Assembly: GCA_030645235.1 (NCBI GenBank)
Contig: JAUSMV010000030.1
Location: 744,001-808,000, forward strand
From: Parvibaculum sp.
GTDB lineage: Bacteria > Pseudomonadota > Alphaproteobacteria > Parvibaculales > Parvibaculaceae
Length of the DNA: 64,000 bases
Reading direction: 5' to 3'
Notes under the pieces: model-generated
Databases searched by the model: none
Told to the model about the DNA's origin: nothing
What the model saw: the letters and a program-made list of their open reading frames with translations, nothing else
Program-made: the position numbers and the translations under genes
Part shown: positions 9,712 to 20,675 of the stretch, piece by piece
How positions within the stretch are numbered: position 1 is the stretch's first letter
Layout: every line of letters starts with the position of its first letter

Positions 9712-11901
9712 TCAGCCCTCAACCTTCGAGAAATCCGCCACCGTATGAAGCGCCGCGCGGATCTGCGCGAGCAACTTCAGGCGATTCTCACGGAACCCTT
9801 CGTCATTGACCTTTACATGTTCAAAGAAGGCATCTACCGGCGCGCGCAATTGCGCAAGAGCGCCCATTGCCGCAGCGAAATCCTCTTTCGTCACAGCGGC
9901 CTTTGCCTCTTTCGACGCCACTTCAATGGCATCAAACAAAGCCTGTTCTTCCGGCAACGCGCCCCGATCCGGCACACCGTCAAACGACTTGTCGTCCTTC
10001 TTCTCTTCAATCTTGAGAATATTGACCGCGCGCTTGTAACCGGTGAGCAGATTCGCACCGTCATCGGTTGAGAGGAAAGCCGACAGCGCCTCAACGCGCT
10101 TCACGATGAGCACGAGATCGTCTTGACCTTCGAGCGCGAAGACGGCATCGACGAGATCGTGCCGCGCACCGCGATCACGGAGATAGACTTTCAGACGGTC
10201 AGCGAAGAAGTCCCAAAGTTGCCTAATTTGAGAAAATGCCAATTCAGCTTCTTCATCAGCCCTATCTCTGATGCCCGATTCAATTTTATCCAGCGCATTT
10301 ACAATAACGTCTGCTTCAAATAACGATTTCGCCTTATCAAGAATATTTTCAATATCCGCAAAACCAGCAGCAGCCAAACGTGCTGTGGAATGCCATGTCA
10401 ACGGATGCCAAATTAAATTTCTTTGAGCAACCCGTACATCACTCTCCAAAAGAATTCTGACTATGCCTAGTGCTGCACGACGAAGGGCAAACGGATCTTT
10501 CGATCCCGTCGGCTTTTCATCAATCACCCAAAATCCCGTCAGCGTGTCAATCTTATCCGCCAGCGCGACGACCTTCCCGAGAGGCGTTGACGGCACAGCA
10601 TCCGTCGGCCCCAGCGGCGAATAATGTTCCGCAATGGCGTCGGCGATGTCATCTCCCAAGCCATCTTCGCGCGCATAGTAAGCACCCATCAGGCCCTGCA
10701 ATTCAGGAAACTCGCCAACCATGCCGGACGTAAGATCGGCCTTCGCCAATTCGCCAGCGACCTGCGCCTTGTCAGCATCCGCGTCAGGTACAAAGGCCGC
10801 GAGTTCACGCGCGAGTTTACCAATACGCATCGCCTTGTCATGCACCGAACCAAGCTTCGCGTGGAACACGACCTCTTTCAGTTTCGGCAAGCGGCTCGTC
10901 AGCGTGTGTTTCTTATCCTGATCCCAAAGGAACCGCGCATCGGAGAAGCGCGCGCGCAGCACGCGTTCGTTGCCGTTGACGATGGCTTTGCCGCCGTCGG
11001 TCGCCACAAGATTTGCCACCACGATGAAACGCGGCGCGAGCTTGCCTGCCGCATCGGTCAGCGCAAAATATTTCTGGTTCGCGCGCATCGTGCTGGTCAG
11101 CACTTCCTGCGGCACGGTCATAAAGTCATCGTCGATCTTACCGATGAGCGGCACAGGCCATTCAACAAGTCCAGCCACTTCTCTGAGTAGCGCTTTATCC
11201 TCAAACAATTTGAGGCCCGCTTCTGCCGCGAGCTTCTGCGCGCCTTCATCGATGATTTTTTCGCGCGTATAAGGATCAAGTATGACGAATGCCTTTTCGA
11301 GCTTCGCCTGATAGTCAGCAAAGGATGAAACGTTAAACGCATCCGGTGCCATGAAGCGATGGCCGCGTGTTTTGTCGCCCGACTTGATGCCTTCAATCTC
11401 AAACGGCACAACTTTACCGCCGAACAGACACACAATCGAATGCAGCGGACGCACCCAGCGCAACGTGCCCGTGCCCCAGCGCATCGATTTCGGCCAGGGG
11501 AAATTGCGGATCACATCGGGCACAATCTCCGCAATGAGATCAGCCGTCGCGCGGCCTGCGCGTTCCGTCACGGCGATATAGAAGGCACCCTTCTTATCGT
11601 CCTGCACTGTCGCCTGATCGATTGACGTGAGACCCGCCGCGCGCAGGAAGCCGTCAATCGCCTGTTGCGGCGCGCCGACTTTCGGGCCTTTGCGTTCTTC
11701 TTTAACGTCCGGCGTTTTCTCCGGCAACCCGTCGATCACCAACGTCAGACGACGCGGTGTCGCGTAACCACGCGCATTCAAATTCAGGATGCCCGCATCG
11801 GCGAGCCCTTGTTGCACGCGCATACCCAAGTCATATGCGGCTTGTTTCTGCATCCGCGCGGGAATTTCTTCGGAGAAGAGTTCGAGGAGAAGCTCGCTCA
11901 T
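9712..11901 (-). CDS. glyS: Glycine--tRNA ligase subunit beta
   Basis: [44 protein letters not shown]; glyQ immediately upstream. Confidence 0.95.
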   Translation of the reverse strand: MSELLLELFSEEIPARMQKQAAYDLGMRVQQGLADAGILNLNARGYATPRRLTLVIDGLPEKTPDVKEERKGPKVGAPQQAIDGFLRAAGLTSIDQATVQDDKKGAFYIAVTERAGRATADLIAEIVPDVIRNFPWPKSMRWGTGTLRWVRPLHSIVCLFGGKVVPFEIEGIKSGDKTRGHRFMAPDAFNVSSFADYQAKLEKAFVILDPYTREKIIDEGAQKLAAEAGLKLFEDKALLREVAGLVEWPVPLIGKIDDDFMTVPQEVLTSTMRANQKYFALTDAAGKLAPRFIVVANLVATDGGKAIVNGNERVLRARFSDARFLWDQDKKHTLTSRLPKLKEVVFHAKLGSVHDKAMRIGKLARELAAFVPDADADKAQVAGELAKADLTSGMVGEFPELQGLMGAYYAREDGLGDDIADAIAEHYSPLGPTDAVPSTPLGKVVALADKIDTLTGFWVIDEKPTGSKDPFALRRAALGIVRILLESDVRVAQRNLIWHPLTWHSTARLAAAGFADIENILDKAKSLFEADVIVNALDKIESGIRDRADEEAELAFSQIRQLWDFFADRLKVYLRDRGARHDLVDAVFALEGQDDLVLIVKRVEALSAFLSTDDGANLLTGYKRAVNILKIEEKKDDKSFDGVPDRGALPEEQALFDAIEVASKEAKAAVTKEDFAAAMGALAQLRAPVDAFFEHVKVNDEGFRENRLKLLAQIRAALHTVADFSKVEG

Positions 11902-12800
11902 GCTGCGTTCCCCTCTTGCGTCTCGCGCCAAGCCTTGGCGCAACCCTTCGCAAGATCGCGCACACGCCCGATATAGGCTTGCCGCTCGGTCACTGAAATC
12001 ACGCCGCGCGCATCAAGCAAATTGAAGTTGTGGCTCGCCTTGATGCATTGATCGTAAGCGGGCAATGGCAGCTTCTTCTCCAGCAGCGCTTTGCATTCTT
12101 TTTCAGCGTCGGCGAAATGCCGGAACAACATTTCCGTATCCGCGAATTCAAAATTATGCGCGGAAAATTCCTGCTCGGCCTGCAGAAACACATCGCCATA
12201 GGTCACGCGGTCGGCACCCTCGGCGCCGTTAAAGTCGAGTTCATAGCCGTTATCCACGCCCTGGATATACATGGCGAGGCGTTCCAGCCCGTATGTGAGT
12301 TCGCCCGACACGGGGTTGCACTCCTCCCCGCCGACCTGTTGGAAGTAAGTGAATTGCGACACCTCCATCCCGTCGCACCAGACTTCCCAGCCGAGACCCC
12401 ATGCGCCCAGCGTCGGGCTTTCCCAATCGTCCTCGACAAAGCGGATGTCATGGTTCTTGGAGTCGATGCCAAGTTCGTAGAGGCTTTGCAGGTAAAGCTC
12501 CTGCAAATTGTCGGGGTTCGGTTTCAGGATCACCTGAAACTGATAGTAGTGCTGAAAGCGGTTCGGGTTGGTGCCGTAGCGACCATCGGTCGGGCGGCGC
12601 GAGGGCTGCACAAAGGCCGCCTTCCAGGGCTTGGGGCCAAGCGCGCGCAGCGTGGTCGCGGGGTGAAACGTGCCTGCCCCCATCGACATATCGTAAGGCT
12701 GAAGGATGACGCAGCCCTGCCCCGCCCAGAACATCTGGAGCTTGAGGATCAGAGACTGAAACGACAAATCGCGCTTGGTCGTCATGTGGGCCGAAGTCAT
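11898..12800 (-). CDS. glyQ: Glycine--tRNA ligase subunit alpha
   Basis: [68 protein letters not shown]. Confidence 0.97.
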   Translation of the reverse strand: MTSAHMTTKRDLSFQSLILKLQMFWAGQGCVILQPYDMSMGAGTFHPATTLRALGPKPWKAAFVQPSRRPTDGRYGTNPNRFQHYYQFQVILKPNPDNLQELYLQSLYELGIDSKNHDIRFVEDDWESPTLGAWGLGWEVWCDGMEVSQFTYFQQVGGEECNPVSGELTYGLERLAMYIQGVDNGYELDFNGAEGADRVTYGDVFLQAEQEFSAHNFEFADTEMLFRHFADAEKECKALLEKKLPLPAYDQCIKASHNFNLLDARGVISVTERQAYIGRVRDLAKGCAKAWRETQEGNAA

Positions 12801-13012
12801 GGGGAGCCGAAACTTTCAACTTAAGGGTCTGGTCGCCCGTCCGGAATCAGGACAGAACGAGCCATCAGGCGGGCGCAACCTAGCGGGAGGGCCTAGGCAG
12901 GGTCAAGGTTTGGACTGGGGCGGGGCAGGCCTTATAGCCCCATGGGAATTGCCCCTTTATAGTTGGCCCATAAGGGGTCCGGCGACTCTTTAATAAGCAA
13001 ATGAGGTTGCAT

Positions 13013-14509
13013 ATGGCGGACGGCGAAATTCTGATCGGGATGAGTGCCAAACCCGAAGCCCTGCTCCTCAAACTCGCCAACCGCCACGGCCTCGTGACAG
13101 GGGCCACAGGCACCGGCAAAACGGTGACGCTGCAAAAATTGGCCGAAGGCTTTTCCAATGCCGGCGTCCCGGTCTTTGCCGCTGACATCAAGGGCGACCT
13201 GTCGGGTCTTTGCCAGCCGGGTGACGGGGCCGCCCCCTTCGTCAAACGCGCCAAGGAAATCGGCGTTGAGTATGTCTCCGACCGCTTCCCCACCGTCTTC
13301 TGGGACGTGTTCGGCGAGAAGGGCCATCCGGTCCGCACCACCATTTCCGAGATGGGACCATTGCTGCTTGCCCGCCTCCTTGATCTCAACGACACGCAGG
13401 AGGGCGTGCTCAACATTGCGTTTCGCGTGGCGGATGAGCAGGGCCTGCTGCTCCTCGATCTCAAAGACCTGCGCGCCATGCTCGCCTTCGTATCGGAAAA
13501 TGCGAAAGACCTCAGCGCCACCTATGGCAATGTCTCACCGCAATCGGTCGGTGCCATTCAGCGGCAATTGCTCGTGATGGAAAACCAGAGTGCAGCTCAT
13601 TTCTTCGGTGAGCCTGCGCTCGAAATCGCAGACCTGATGCGGGTGGACCGCGACGGGCGCGGCATCGTCAATATCCTCGCCGCCGACAAGCTCATGGACA
13701 ATCCGCGCCTCTATGCGACGTTCCTGTTGTGGTTGCTGTCAGAACTCTTCGAGGAACTTCCCGAAGTCGGTGATCTCGAAAAACCCAGGCTCATTTTCTT
13801 CTTTGATGAAGCGCATTTGCTCTTCAACGATGCGCCAAAAGCCCTGATAGAAAGCGTCGAGCGCGTCGTGCGGCTCATTCGTTCCAAAGGCGTCGGTGTT
13901 TATTTCGTCACGCAAAATCCGCTGGATGTGCCCGACACTGTGCTCGCCCAGCTTGGCAACCGCGTCCAGCATGCGCTGCGTGCCTTCACGCCGCGCGACC
14001 AAAAGGCCGTGAGGGCCGCCGCTGAAACCTTCCGGCAGAATCCGGCTTTCAACACGGAGACTGTGATTCAGGAGCTCGGCGTCGGCGAGGCCCTCGTCTC
14101 CACGCTCGGTCCCAAGGGCGCGCCATCGATGGTCGAGCGCACATTGATCGCGCCGCCGTCAGGTCGCGTCGGACCTGCGACAGACGCCGAGCGCAAAACC
14201 ATCATGGACAATAGCCCTGTGCGCGGTCGCTATGACAAAACCATCGACAGAGAGTCCGCCTACGAACTATTGAACAAGCGGCAGGAAAAGGCGCAAGCCA
14301 AAGCGCGTGACGAGGAAGAAGCTGAGGCAGGAGAAAAAGCCGCCAAACGTGAAACGACCCCGACGCGGGGTCAGGGCCGTGCTTCAACGAGGGCGTCTTC
14401 AACAGAAAGAGTGATTACAAACCTCGCCTCATCGGCGGCGCGCTCCATCGGCACGCAAGTCGGTCGGGCAATCTTCCGCTCGATCCTTGGCAGTATCACA
14501 AGACGCTAA
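13013..14509 (+). CDS. DUF853 / HerA-like ATPase (YjgR-type)
   Basis: Walker [58 protein letters not shown]. Confidence 0.88.
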   Translation: MADGEILIGMSAKPEALLLKLANRHGLVTGATGTGKTVTLQKLAEGFSNAGVPVFAADIKGDLSGLCQPGDGAAPFVKRAKEIGVEYVSDRFPTVFWDVFGEKGHPVRTTISEMGPLLLARLLDLNDTQEGVLNIAFRVADEQGLLLLDLKDLRAMLAFVSENAKDLSATYGNVSPQSVGAIQRQLLVMENQSAAHFFGEPALEIADLMRVDRDGRGIVNILAADKLMDNPRLYATFLLWLLSELFEELPEVGDLEKPRLIFFFDEAHLLFNDAPKALIESVERVVRLIRSKGVGVYFVTQNPLDVPDTVLAQLGNRVQHALRAFTPRDQKAVRAAAETFRQNPAFNTETVIQELGVGEALVSTLGPKGAPSMVERTLIAPPSGRVGPATDAERKTIMDNSPVRGRYDKTIDRESAYELLNKRQEKAQAKARDEEEAEAGEKAAKRETTPTRGQGRASTRASSTERVITNLASSAARSIGTQVGRAIFRSILGSITRR

Positions 14510-14510
14510 A

Positions 14511-14702
14511 TCAGCGGCGATTTTCCGGCACATAGAAACCGTCTTCAGCCTCGCGCAATGTGCCGAGATCGCGCGGCTCCACGCGGGCCTGAGTCTTGCG
14601 GGCATAGGCCATTTCGCGCTGGCGCTCAGCGGCACGGGCAAAAGCTTTGTAAGCCGAATAGCAAGCCGCAAACAAAACAGCTGCGAAAACGAGTTTGGTC
14701 AT
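14511..14702 (-). CDS. Hypothetical small membrane-anchored protein
   Basis: MTKLVFAAVLFAACYSAYKAFARAAERQ...; N-terminal hydrophobic segment. Confidence 0.5.
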   Translation of the reverse strand: MTKLVFAAVLFAACYSAYKAFARAAERQREMAYARKTQARVEPRDLGTLREAEDGFYVPENRR

Positions 14703-14767
14703 GTTTCCACCTCTCCAAAGACGGGGATTCGTGTCGTAAAGCCCGCCCGATACCCAACTAACCGACA

Positions 14768-15658
14768 TTAAAGGCCAAAACGGGACCAAAGGGAACGGCT
14801 TTCAAGCGTACTGAGCAAGCCTTGGGCCAATTCATTGCCCAATTCAGCACCAAAATGATCGCCGCCACCCAATGAGGTCAGCCCGATGCCCCGTCGCCAG
14901 AAGGGCTTGCGGCCGCCCACCACCCGCAATTTGACCTTATTGCCGAATTTTTCCCGCATTATTGCCCGCAAATCACCCAGCCCGTCGATCAATCCGCGTG
15001 ACTTGGCACCGGACGCTGCCCAGAAGGCACCGGTGAAAAGATCGTCGGTTGTCTTGAGCCGCTCGCCACGCGAGGTCCGCACGAGGTTTTTGAAGCCCTC
15101 GTGGACCTCGGCCTGAAGCTCAAGCAACCGCTTCACGTCATCGGGATTCTCAGGCTTGAAGGGATCAAGCGTCGCTTTGTTCTCGCCCGATGTATGCACA
15201 CGACGCTCGATGCCAAGCTTGTCGATGAGACCGGTAAAGCCAAAGCCTGCTGAAACAACACCGATGGAGCCGATAATCGAGCTTTCATCGGCATAGATTT
15301 CGTCCGCCGCGCAAGCGAGCATATAGCCGCCCGATGCCGCCACATCTTCGGCAAAGGCATAGACGGGAATGCTCTCCTCGGCGGCGAGCGCACGGATACG
15401 CTTATAGATCAGTGATGACTGCACCGGCGAGCCGCCCGGCGAATTGATGACCAGCGCCACGGCCTTGACCCCCTTCATCGTGAAGGCTGCTTCCAGCGGG
15501 TCTGCGACAGAGGCAAAATCAATCCCGCCGCGCAAGGGTGACACAGTACCGATCACACCATTGAGCCGCACAACAGCAACCACAGCAGGTCGCACCCAAT
15601 CGGGAACAAAATGACGACGAAGCGGGGCAGGCAGCAGCGGGGCAATAAAATTTTTCAT
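14768..15658 (-). CDS. S49 family peptidase (SppA-like)
   Basis: VINSPGGSPVQSSLIYKRI, AEDVAASGGYMLACAADEIYADESSIIGSIGVVSAGFGF. Confidence 0.92.
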   Translation of the reverse strand: MKNFIAPLLPAPLRRHFVPDWVRPAVVAVVRLNGVIGTVSPLRGGIDFASVADPLEAAFTMKGVKAVALVINSPGGSPVQSSLIYKRIRALAAEESIPVYAFAEDVAASGGYMLACAADEIYADESSIIGSIGVVSAGFGFTGLIDKLGIERRVHTSGENKATLDPFKPENPDDVKRLLELQAEVHEGFKNLVRTSRGERLKTTDDLFTGAFWAASGAKSRGLIDGLGDLRAIMREKFGNKVKLRVVGGRKPFWRRGIGLTSLGGGDHFGAELGNELAQGLLSTLESRSLWSRFGL

Positions 15659-15674
15659 CAGAAGCTTTCAGACA

Positions 15675-16487
15675 TCAGGCCGGTTGATCGAGACGCAAAG
15701 CTGCTGCATGACGCAACACGCCTTCGGCCCGTTCGCTGAAATGGCCATCCGTTGCATGCAGCACAAGGCCTGATCGCAAAATGAGCGGCGCATTCGATCC
15801 GCGTATACCACGCAGAATGATGCGGGACGCCGGTTTCCCCGCTGCGGGCCACAGGGGGAAGACCTCAATGCCGCCGACACGGCCTTGCAACGCCGACAAG
15901 AGAGCGCCCATGGCGTCGGCGCGATGGATAAAGCTCACCGTGCCTTTGGGCTTTGCCATCGTGCAGAGAAAGCGCACCCAATCATCAATATCTGACCCCA
16001 ATGTGAGATGCGATTGCGCCTTGCCCGCGTCGGGTGAGGCTGACGCCGATGCCGGATCATAATAAGGCGGATTGGCAAACACATGGTCAAAGCTTTGCGG
16101 CTCAAGACCCATTGTCACGAGATCACGCACGGGCGAGCCGATGTCGCCTTCGACAAAAGTCACACGACCCTGCATTGCATTGCGCCGCGCGTTTTCGCGC
16201 GCAAGGGTCACAAGCTCTCCCTGCATTTCGAGGCCAACCACATCAAGCCCCGGCACGCGTGACGCCAGACAAAGACTTGCTACGCCGACGCCCGCGCCTG
16301 CTTCCAGTACGCGCTCGCCTTTGCGCGCATTGATCGAGGCCGCCAGCAGCACAGCGTCGATACCCGCGCGATAGCCCTTCAGCGGCTGCAAGACCTGCAA
16401 GCGATTGCCGAGAAATCCGTCGTCGGAACGCGTCGGCGCGACGATGTCCGTATCTGCATTTGTCAGCGATTCAGATGTGCCGGTCAT
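15675..16487 (-). CDS. tRNA1(Val) N6-adenine methyltransferase-like SAM-dependent methyltransferase
   Basis: VLEAGAGVGVASLCLA SAM motif and NPPY catalytic motif (HVFANPPYYDP). Confidence 0.85.
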   Translation of the reverse strand: MTGTSESLTNADTDIVAPTRSDDGFLGNRLQVLQPLKGYRAGIDAVLLAASINARKGERVLEAGAGVGVASLCLASRVPGLDVVGLEMQGELVTLARENARRNAMQGRVTFVEGDIGSPVRDLVTMGLEPQSFDHVFANPPYYDPASASASPDAGKAQSHLTLGSDIDDWVRFLCTMAKPKGTVSFIHRADAMGALLSALQGRVGGIEVFPLWPAAGKPASRIILRGIRGSNAPLILRSGLVLHATDGHFSERAEGVLRHAAALRLDQPA

Positions 16488-16705
16488 AGCTCACCTCCCT
16501 GTTCGCGCCGCACATCATTAAGGATCGCGTCGGCGCGGATATGGTCATCATCCCCTACCATCATACGCCTTGGCAGCACGCCAAGGGAGCCTTCCAGAAC
16601 ACTCATATGGGCATCCAGCATGAAGCATTCTATGCCTTCTTCGCGCAGACGATGTTCCAGATAGGAGATGAGCACCATATCATTGCTGCGGATCAGTTCT
16701 TTCAT
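16484..16705 (-). CDS. DUF2007 domain protein
   Basis: MKELIRSNDMVLISYLEHRLREEGIECFMLDAHMSVLEGSLGVLPRRMMV; start trimmed. Confidence 0.8.
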   Translation of the reverse strand: MKELIRSNDMVLISYLEHRLREEGIECFMLDAHMSVLEGSLGVLPRRMMVGDDDHIRADAILNDVRREQGGEL

Positions 16706-16895
16706 CGTTTCCCTTTGGCATCTGTCCCTCAGGCGTGTGGCAATCAGGTAACTCACCTGTGACCTTAATACGGGACCTTCATATGAGACCGGATGTCGCG
16801 GCGAAATCAGGCACCAGACTTGCCGCCTACGCCCCATCCTCTTATGCTCGCCCCGCTAGTATTGCATAAGACCACCATGTTTTCAGGAGCGAAAA

Positions 16896-17924
16896 TTGGG
16901 CGTAGTAGTCCCCCTTGATGACGAACGCGGCCGCGGCCACAACGCCGTCGCCCAGTTGCAGTCTCTCGTTGCCAAAGACATGGATGATGTCAACGAATTC
17001 ATCCGTGAGCGGATGGGCTCTGAAGTTCCCATGATCCCGGAACTGGCAAGCCATCTCATCAATTCCGGCGGCAAGCGTCTCCGACCGATGCTCACCATAG
17101 CGGCCTCACGCATCTGCGGCTACAAGGGTTCGGACCACATCAAGCTTGCGGCCAGCGTCGAGTTTCTGCACACAGCAACACTCCTTCACGATGACGTCGT
17201 GGACGAGAGCGACTTGCGCCGTGGCAAGAAGACCGCGCGCATGCTCTGGGGCAATCAGGCCAGCGTGCTGGTTGGTGACTTTCTGCTCGGTCGCGCCTTC
17301 CGCCTGATGGTCGAAACGAAATCTCTCCGCGCGCTTGAAATCATTGCGAACGCCGCCTCCATCATCGCCGAAGGCGAAGTGATGCAGTTGGCCGCCGCCA
17401 AGGATACAAGCACGACCGAAGACGCCTATATGCGCGTCATTCAGGCCAAAACCGCCGCCCTGTTTGCCGCCGCCGCCGAAGTCGGTGCGGTCATCGCTGC
17501 GCGCGCACCCAATGAAGCCGCCGCGCTTGAGAGCTATGGCCGCAATCTCGGCATCGCCTTCCAGCTTGTGGATGACGCGCTCGACTATGGCGGGCGCTCC
17601 GCGACTGCCGCAACGCTTGGCAAAAATGTCGGCGATGATTTCCGCGAGCGCAAAATCACGCTTCCGGTGGTCCTCGCTTTCCGCCGTGGCGACGCCGAAG
17701 AGCGCGCCTTTTGGCAGCGTGTGCTGCAGGATGGAGATCAGCGCGAGGGTGATCTTGAGCATGCAACGCAGCTTCTGGCGCGGCATTCCACCATCGACGC
17801 CACCATCGAACGCGCGCGCCACTATGGCTCGATTGCCAAAGACGCGCTCGCGATCTTCCCTGACACGCCCTACCGTCAGGCGCTGATCGACCTCGTCGAT
17901 TTCTGCATCGGCAGAACTTACTGA
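16896..17924 (+). CDS. Polyprenyl diphosphate synthase (octaprenyl/decaprenyl type)
   Basis: GGKRLRPMLTI, LLHDDVVDESDLRRG, FQLVDDALDYGG; TTG start preceded by AGGAG. Confidence 0.93.
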   Translation: MGVVVPLDDERGRGHNAVAQLQSLVAKDMDDVNEFIRERMGSEVPMIPELASHLINSGGKRLRPMLTIAASRICGYKGSDHIKLAASVEFLHTATLLHDDVVDESDLRRGKKTARMLWGNQASVLVGDFLLGRAFRLMVETKSLRALEIIANAASIIAEGEVMQLAAAKDTSTTEDAYMRVIQAKTAALFAAAAEVGAVIAARAPNEAAALESYGRNLGIAFQLVDDALDYGGRSATAATLGKNVGDDFRERKITLPVVLAFRRGDAEERAFWQRVLQDGDQREGDLEHATQLLARHSTIDATIERARHYGSIAKDALAIFPDTPYRQALIDLVDFCIGRTY

Positions 17925-17926
17925 AA

Positions 17927-18796
17927 TTATATCCGCGGAGCCGCTGCGACCCACCAATCAGGATGGGTCACGCGCAATGCTGCCGCCGCGCGCGTGGCTG
18001 ATGCCTCATCGGCATAAAGACCAAAACACGTGGCACCCGATCCCGACATACGCGCGAGCTTGCAGCCGTCCGTTGCACTCAATGCCGCCAGCACGTCGGC
18101 AATAGCGGGCGCAATTGTCTTTGCAGGGGCTTCGAGATCATTGCCGTGAGCTATGAGCCAGCCGACCAACGCGGCAAGATCAACAAAGTCCGGCACATCC
18201 GGCCCTTCTTCTTTTTCGGCGAGCGGCGCGGCATCAAGCGCCTTGAACACCTCAGCCGTTGAGACGGCCACGCGCGGGTTTACCAGCACCAACCAAAAAT
18301 CAGGCAGAGTGTCGAGCCGCGTCAGCAACTCTCCCTTGCCCCACATCAGGGCAGGCCGCGCCTCAAGACAGACCGGCACATCCGCACCGATGCAAAGCCC
18401 CAATGCCGCAAGTGCATGCGACTTCACAGGATGGTCGTGATAGCGGCAGAGGAGACGCAGCGCAGCCGCCGCATCTGCCGAACCACCGCCAATGCCCGAC
18501 GCCACGGGCACTTGCTTATCGAGCGTAAATTCCGCGCTCGTCGTGAGGCCGGTATATTCGTCAAACAGGCGCACGGCTTCGAGCACGAGATTATTTTGCT
18601 CCCCCGCCAGCAGGCCTGCGAAAGGTCCCGTGATGTTAAGGCTCAATGCAGCAGCAGCTTCGGCGCGCAGGCTCTCCCCGCAATCGACAAAGACGACGAG
18701 GCTCTGCAACTCGTGATAGCCGTCATGACGGCGACCTTTCACTTTGAGCGAGAGATTGATTTTGACCGGGGCTTTTTCCGTGAAGAGGCCGGACAT
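17927..18796 (-). CDS. ispE: 4-diphosphocytidyl-2-C-methyl-D-erythritol kinase
   Basis: APVKINLSLKVKGRRHDGYHELQSLV, PVASGIGGGSADAAAALR. Confidence 0.95.
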   Translation of the reverse strand: MSGLFTEKAPVKINLSLKVKGRRHDGYHELQSLVVFVDCGESLRAEAAAALSLNITGPFAGLLAGEQNNLVLEAVRLFDEYTGLTTSAEFTLDKQVPVASGIGGGSADAAAALRLLCRYHDHPVKSHALAALGLCIGADVPVCLEARPALMWGKGELLTRLDTLPDFWLVLVNPRVAVSTAEVFKALDAAPLAEKEEGPDVPDFVDLAALVGWLIAHGNDLEAPAKTIAPAIADVLAALSATDGCKLARMSGSGATCFGLYADEASATRAAAALRVTHPDWWVAAAPRI

Positions 18797-18801
18797 GGAA
18801 A

Positions 18802-20541
18802 TCAGGAGCCCGTTTCCGATAACGGCTTTTTCAGTTCTGCTGCTTCTGCCGCTTCCAGACCAAATTGCAGCTTGGCTTTCAGCACCGGCACGCGGTCTTC
18901 TCCCGGCTTCATCTCAAGCGCGTGGCTCCACTGGAACCGCGCTTCGATCTTGCGCCCCACCTTCCAGAACGCGTCGCCCAGATGATCGTTGATTGTGCTG
19001 TCGCCGGGTTCAAGCTCCACCGCGCGCTGCAAGACCTGCACGGCATGTTCATAATCACCAAGCCGGTATCGCGCCCAACCGAGACTATCGACAATAAACC
19101 CGTCCGTCGGGCGCAGTTCCACCGCCTTCTCGATCATGGCGAGCGCTTCAGTGAGATGCGTACCCTGCTCGATCCATGAGTAGCCGAGATAATTCAGCAC
19201 CAGCGGATGATCGTCGGACAGTTTCAGCGCCAGTTTCAGATCGCGCTCTGCATCCGCCCATTTGTCCATGCGTTCCATGCAAATACCGCGCGCATAGTAG
19301 AGCGACCAATGCGAAGGCTGCGTCGGTCCGGCAAGTTTTATCGCCAGATCATATTGCTTGGCGGCGTCAGCGTATTTTTCCTTGGCGCGGTAGATGTCGC
19401 CCAGCGCCACATGCGGCTCGATGGAGGCCGGATTATTTTTGGCGAGCTTATTCAGCACATCGATGGCGTCAGCCTCGCGATCCAGATGATCAAGATTGAT
19501 CGCTGTCTGAATACGCGCATTGGAATAGAGCGGCGACGATGATGAGACATGGCTGTATGAGGCGATAGCATCGGCCCATTGCTTCTTTTGCTCGTAGGTG
19601 TCGGCGAGCAATGTATGCGCCACATCAAAATCAGGCCGCATCCAGATCGCCAGACGCAGATAAAGCACAGCCATATCGCTGCCCGATTCCTGTGCGAGCG
19701 CGCTGCCCAAGCCATATAGCGCTTCGGCCACGCCTTGCGATGCGCTGGTGATGAGCGGCTTTAGGGGCTTGCCCGCATTGAGTGTGGCAGCGTCGGCGAC
19801 CGCCAGCGGATGGCGCGGCGAGAGAGCAAGAAACGCATTCACCGTTTCTTTGGCACCGTCCATGTCGCCCTGACGGGTCTGAAAACTTGCATAGGCCTCG
19901 ACGATGCGGATTGAGCCGCCGCCGCTTGCTTCCATTGTCTCGGTATAGGCCGCTTGTGCGCCCTCTTTGTCGCCAAGAAGATCGAGCACTTGCGCCGTGT
20001 GGAACGTGCGGAACAGGTCAAAGGCGGGCTTGCCTTTGAACGTATCGAGCTTGGCAATCGCCACGTCGCGCTCGCCCGCGCCCGCCGCCGCCCAGGCTTG
20101 TGTCAAGGTGCCGACAAGAGCTGCGAAGACGCCGCCTTCAGCATTACCGATTTGCGTCTGTGCTTTGTCATAATCGCCGTCGCGGATGTCATCGAGTGCG
20201 AGAACCAGCCGCGCCATCCGATGGTCGGGCGCGAGTTTGATCAGCTGACGCGCAAGCCTCACCGCGCGGCTCATATCACCGGCATAGGCCGCCGACATGA
20301 AGGCGCGTTCAAGCACGATGGGATTGTTGCCATCGGTCGAGAGCGTCTTGTCATAATATTTTTCAGCGAGGTCAGGCGCGTTCACCGAGCTTGCATAACG
20401 CGCGGCGAGATAATCGCCATAGGCCGTCTCGCTCGCGCGCCCGCCGCCAAGCTTTTCAAGGCTCGCGCAACCGGCAAGCGCCGGAACCATTGTGAATAGG
20501 AGTACCGCCCGAAAAAATCCGGACACGTAATTCAACGCCAT
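18802..20541 (-). CDS. Tetratricopeptide-repeat lipoprotein
   Basis: Lipobox-like N-terminus (MALNYVSGFFRAVLLFTMVPALAGCASL) followed by multiple TPR units. Confidence 0.85.
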   Translation of the reverse strand: MALNYVSGFFRAVLLFTMVPALAGCASLEKLGGGRASETAYGDYLAARYASSVNAPDLAEKYYDKTLSTDGNNPIVLERAFMSAAYAGDMSRAVRLARQLIKLAPDHRMARLVLALDDIRDGDYDKAQTQIGNAEGGVFAALVGTLTQAWAAAGAGERDVAIAKLDTFKGKPAFDLFRTFHTAQVLDLLGDKEGAQAAYTETMEASGGGSIRIVEAYASFQTRQGDMDGAKETVNAFLALSPRHPLAVADAATLNAGKPLKPLITSASQGVAEALYGLGSALAQESGSDMAVLYLRLAIWMRPDFDVAHTLLADTYEQKKQWADAIASYSHVSSSSPLYSNARIQTAINLDHLDREADAIDVLNKLAKNNPASIEPHVALGDIYRAKEKYADAAKQYDLAIKLAGPTQPSHWSLYYARGICMERMDKWADAERDLKLALKLSDDHPLVLNYLGYSWIEQGTHLTEALAMIEKAVELRPTDGFIVDSLGWARYRLGDYEHAVQVLQRAVELEPGDSTINDHLGDAFWKVGRKIEARFQWSHALEMKPGEDRVPVLKAKLQFGLEAAEAAELKKPLSETGS

Positions 20542-20595
20542 CACTCTCGTCTGCCTCTGAACCGAAACGACACCCAAATACAGGCATAAACAAAA

Positions 20596-20624
20596 GGCCG
20601 GTATCCTGCCTCGGAATACCGGCC
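20596..20624 (-). terminator. Terminator downstream of the ETF-QO gene
   Basis: GGCCGGTAT...ATACCGGCC inverted repeat; on the minus strand it is followed by CCTTTTGTTT. Confidence 0.75.
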
Positions 20625-20675
20625 CCTTATGTGCAAGCTTAGACCATTTCCGGCCTTAAGCGAATCTGCCTCAAA

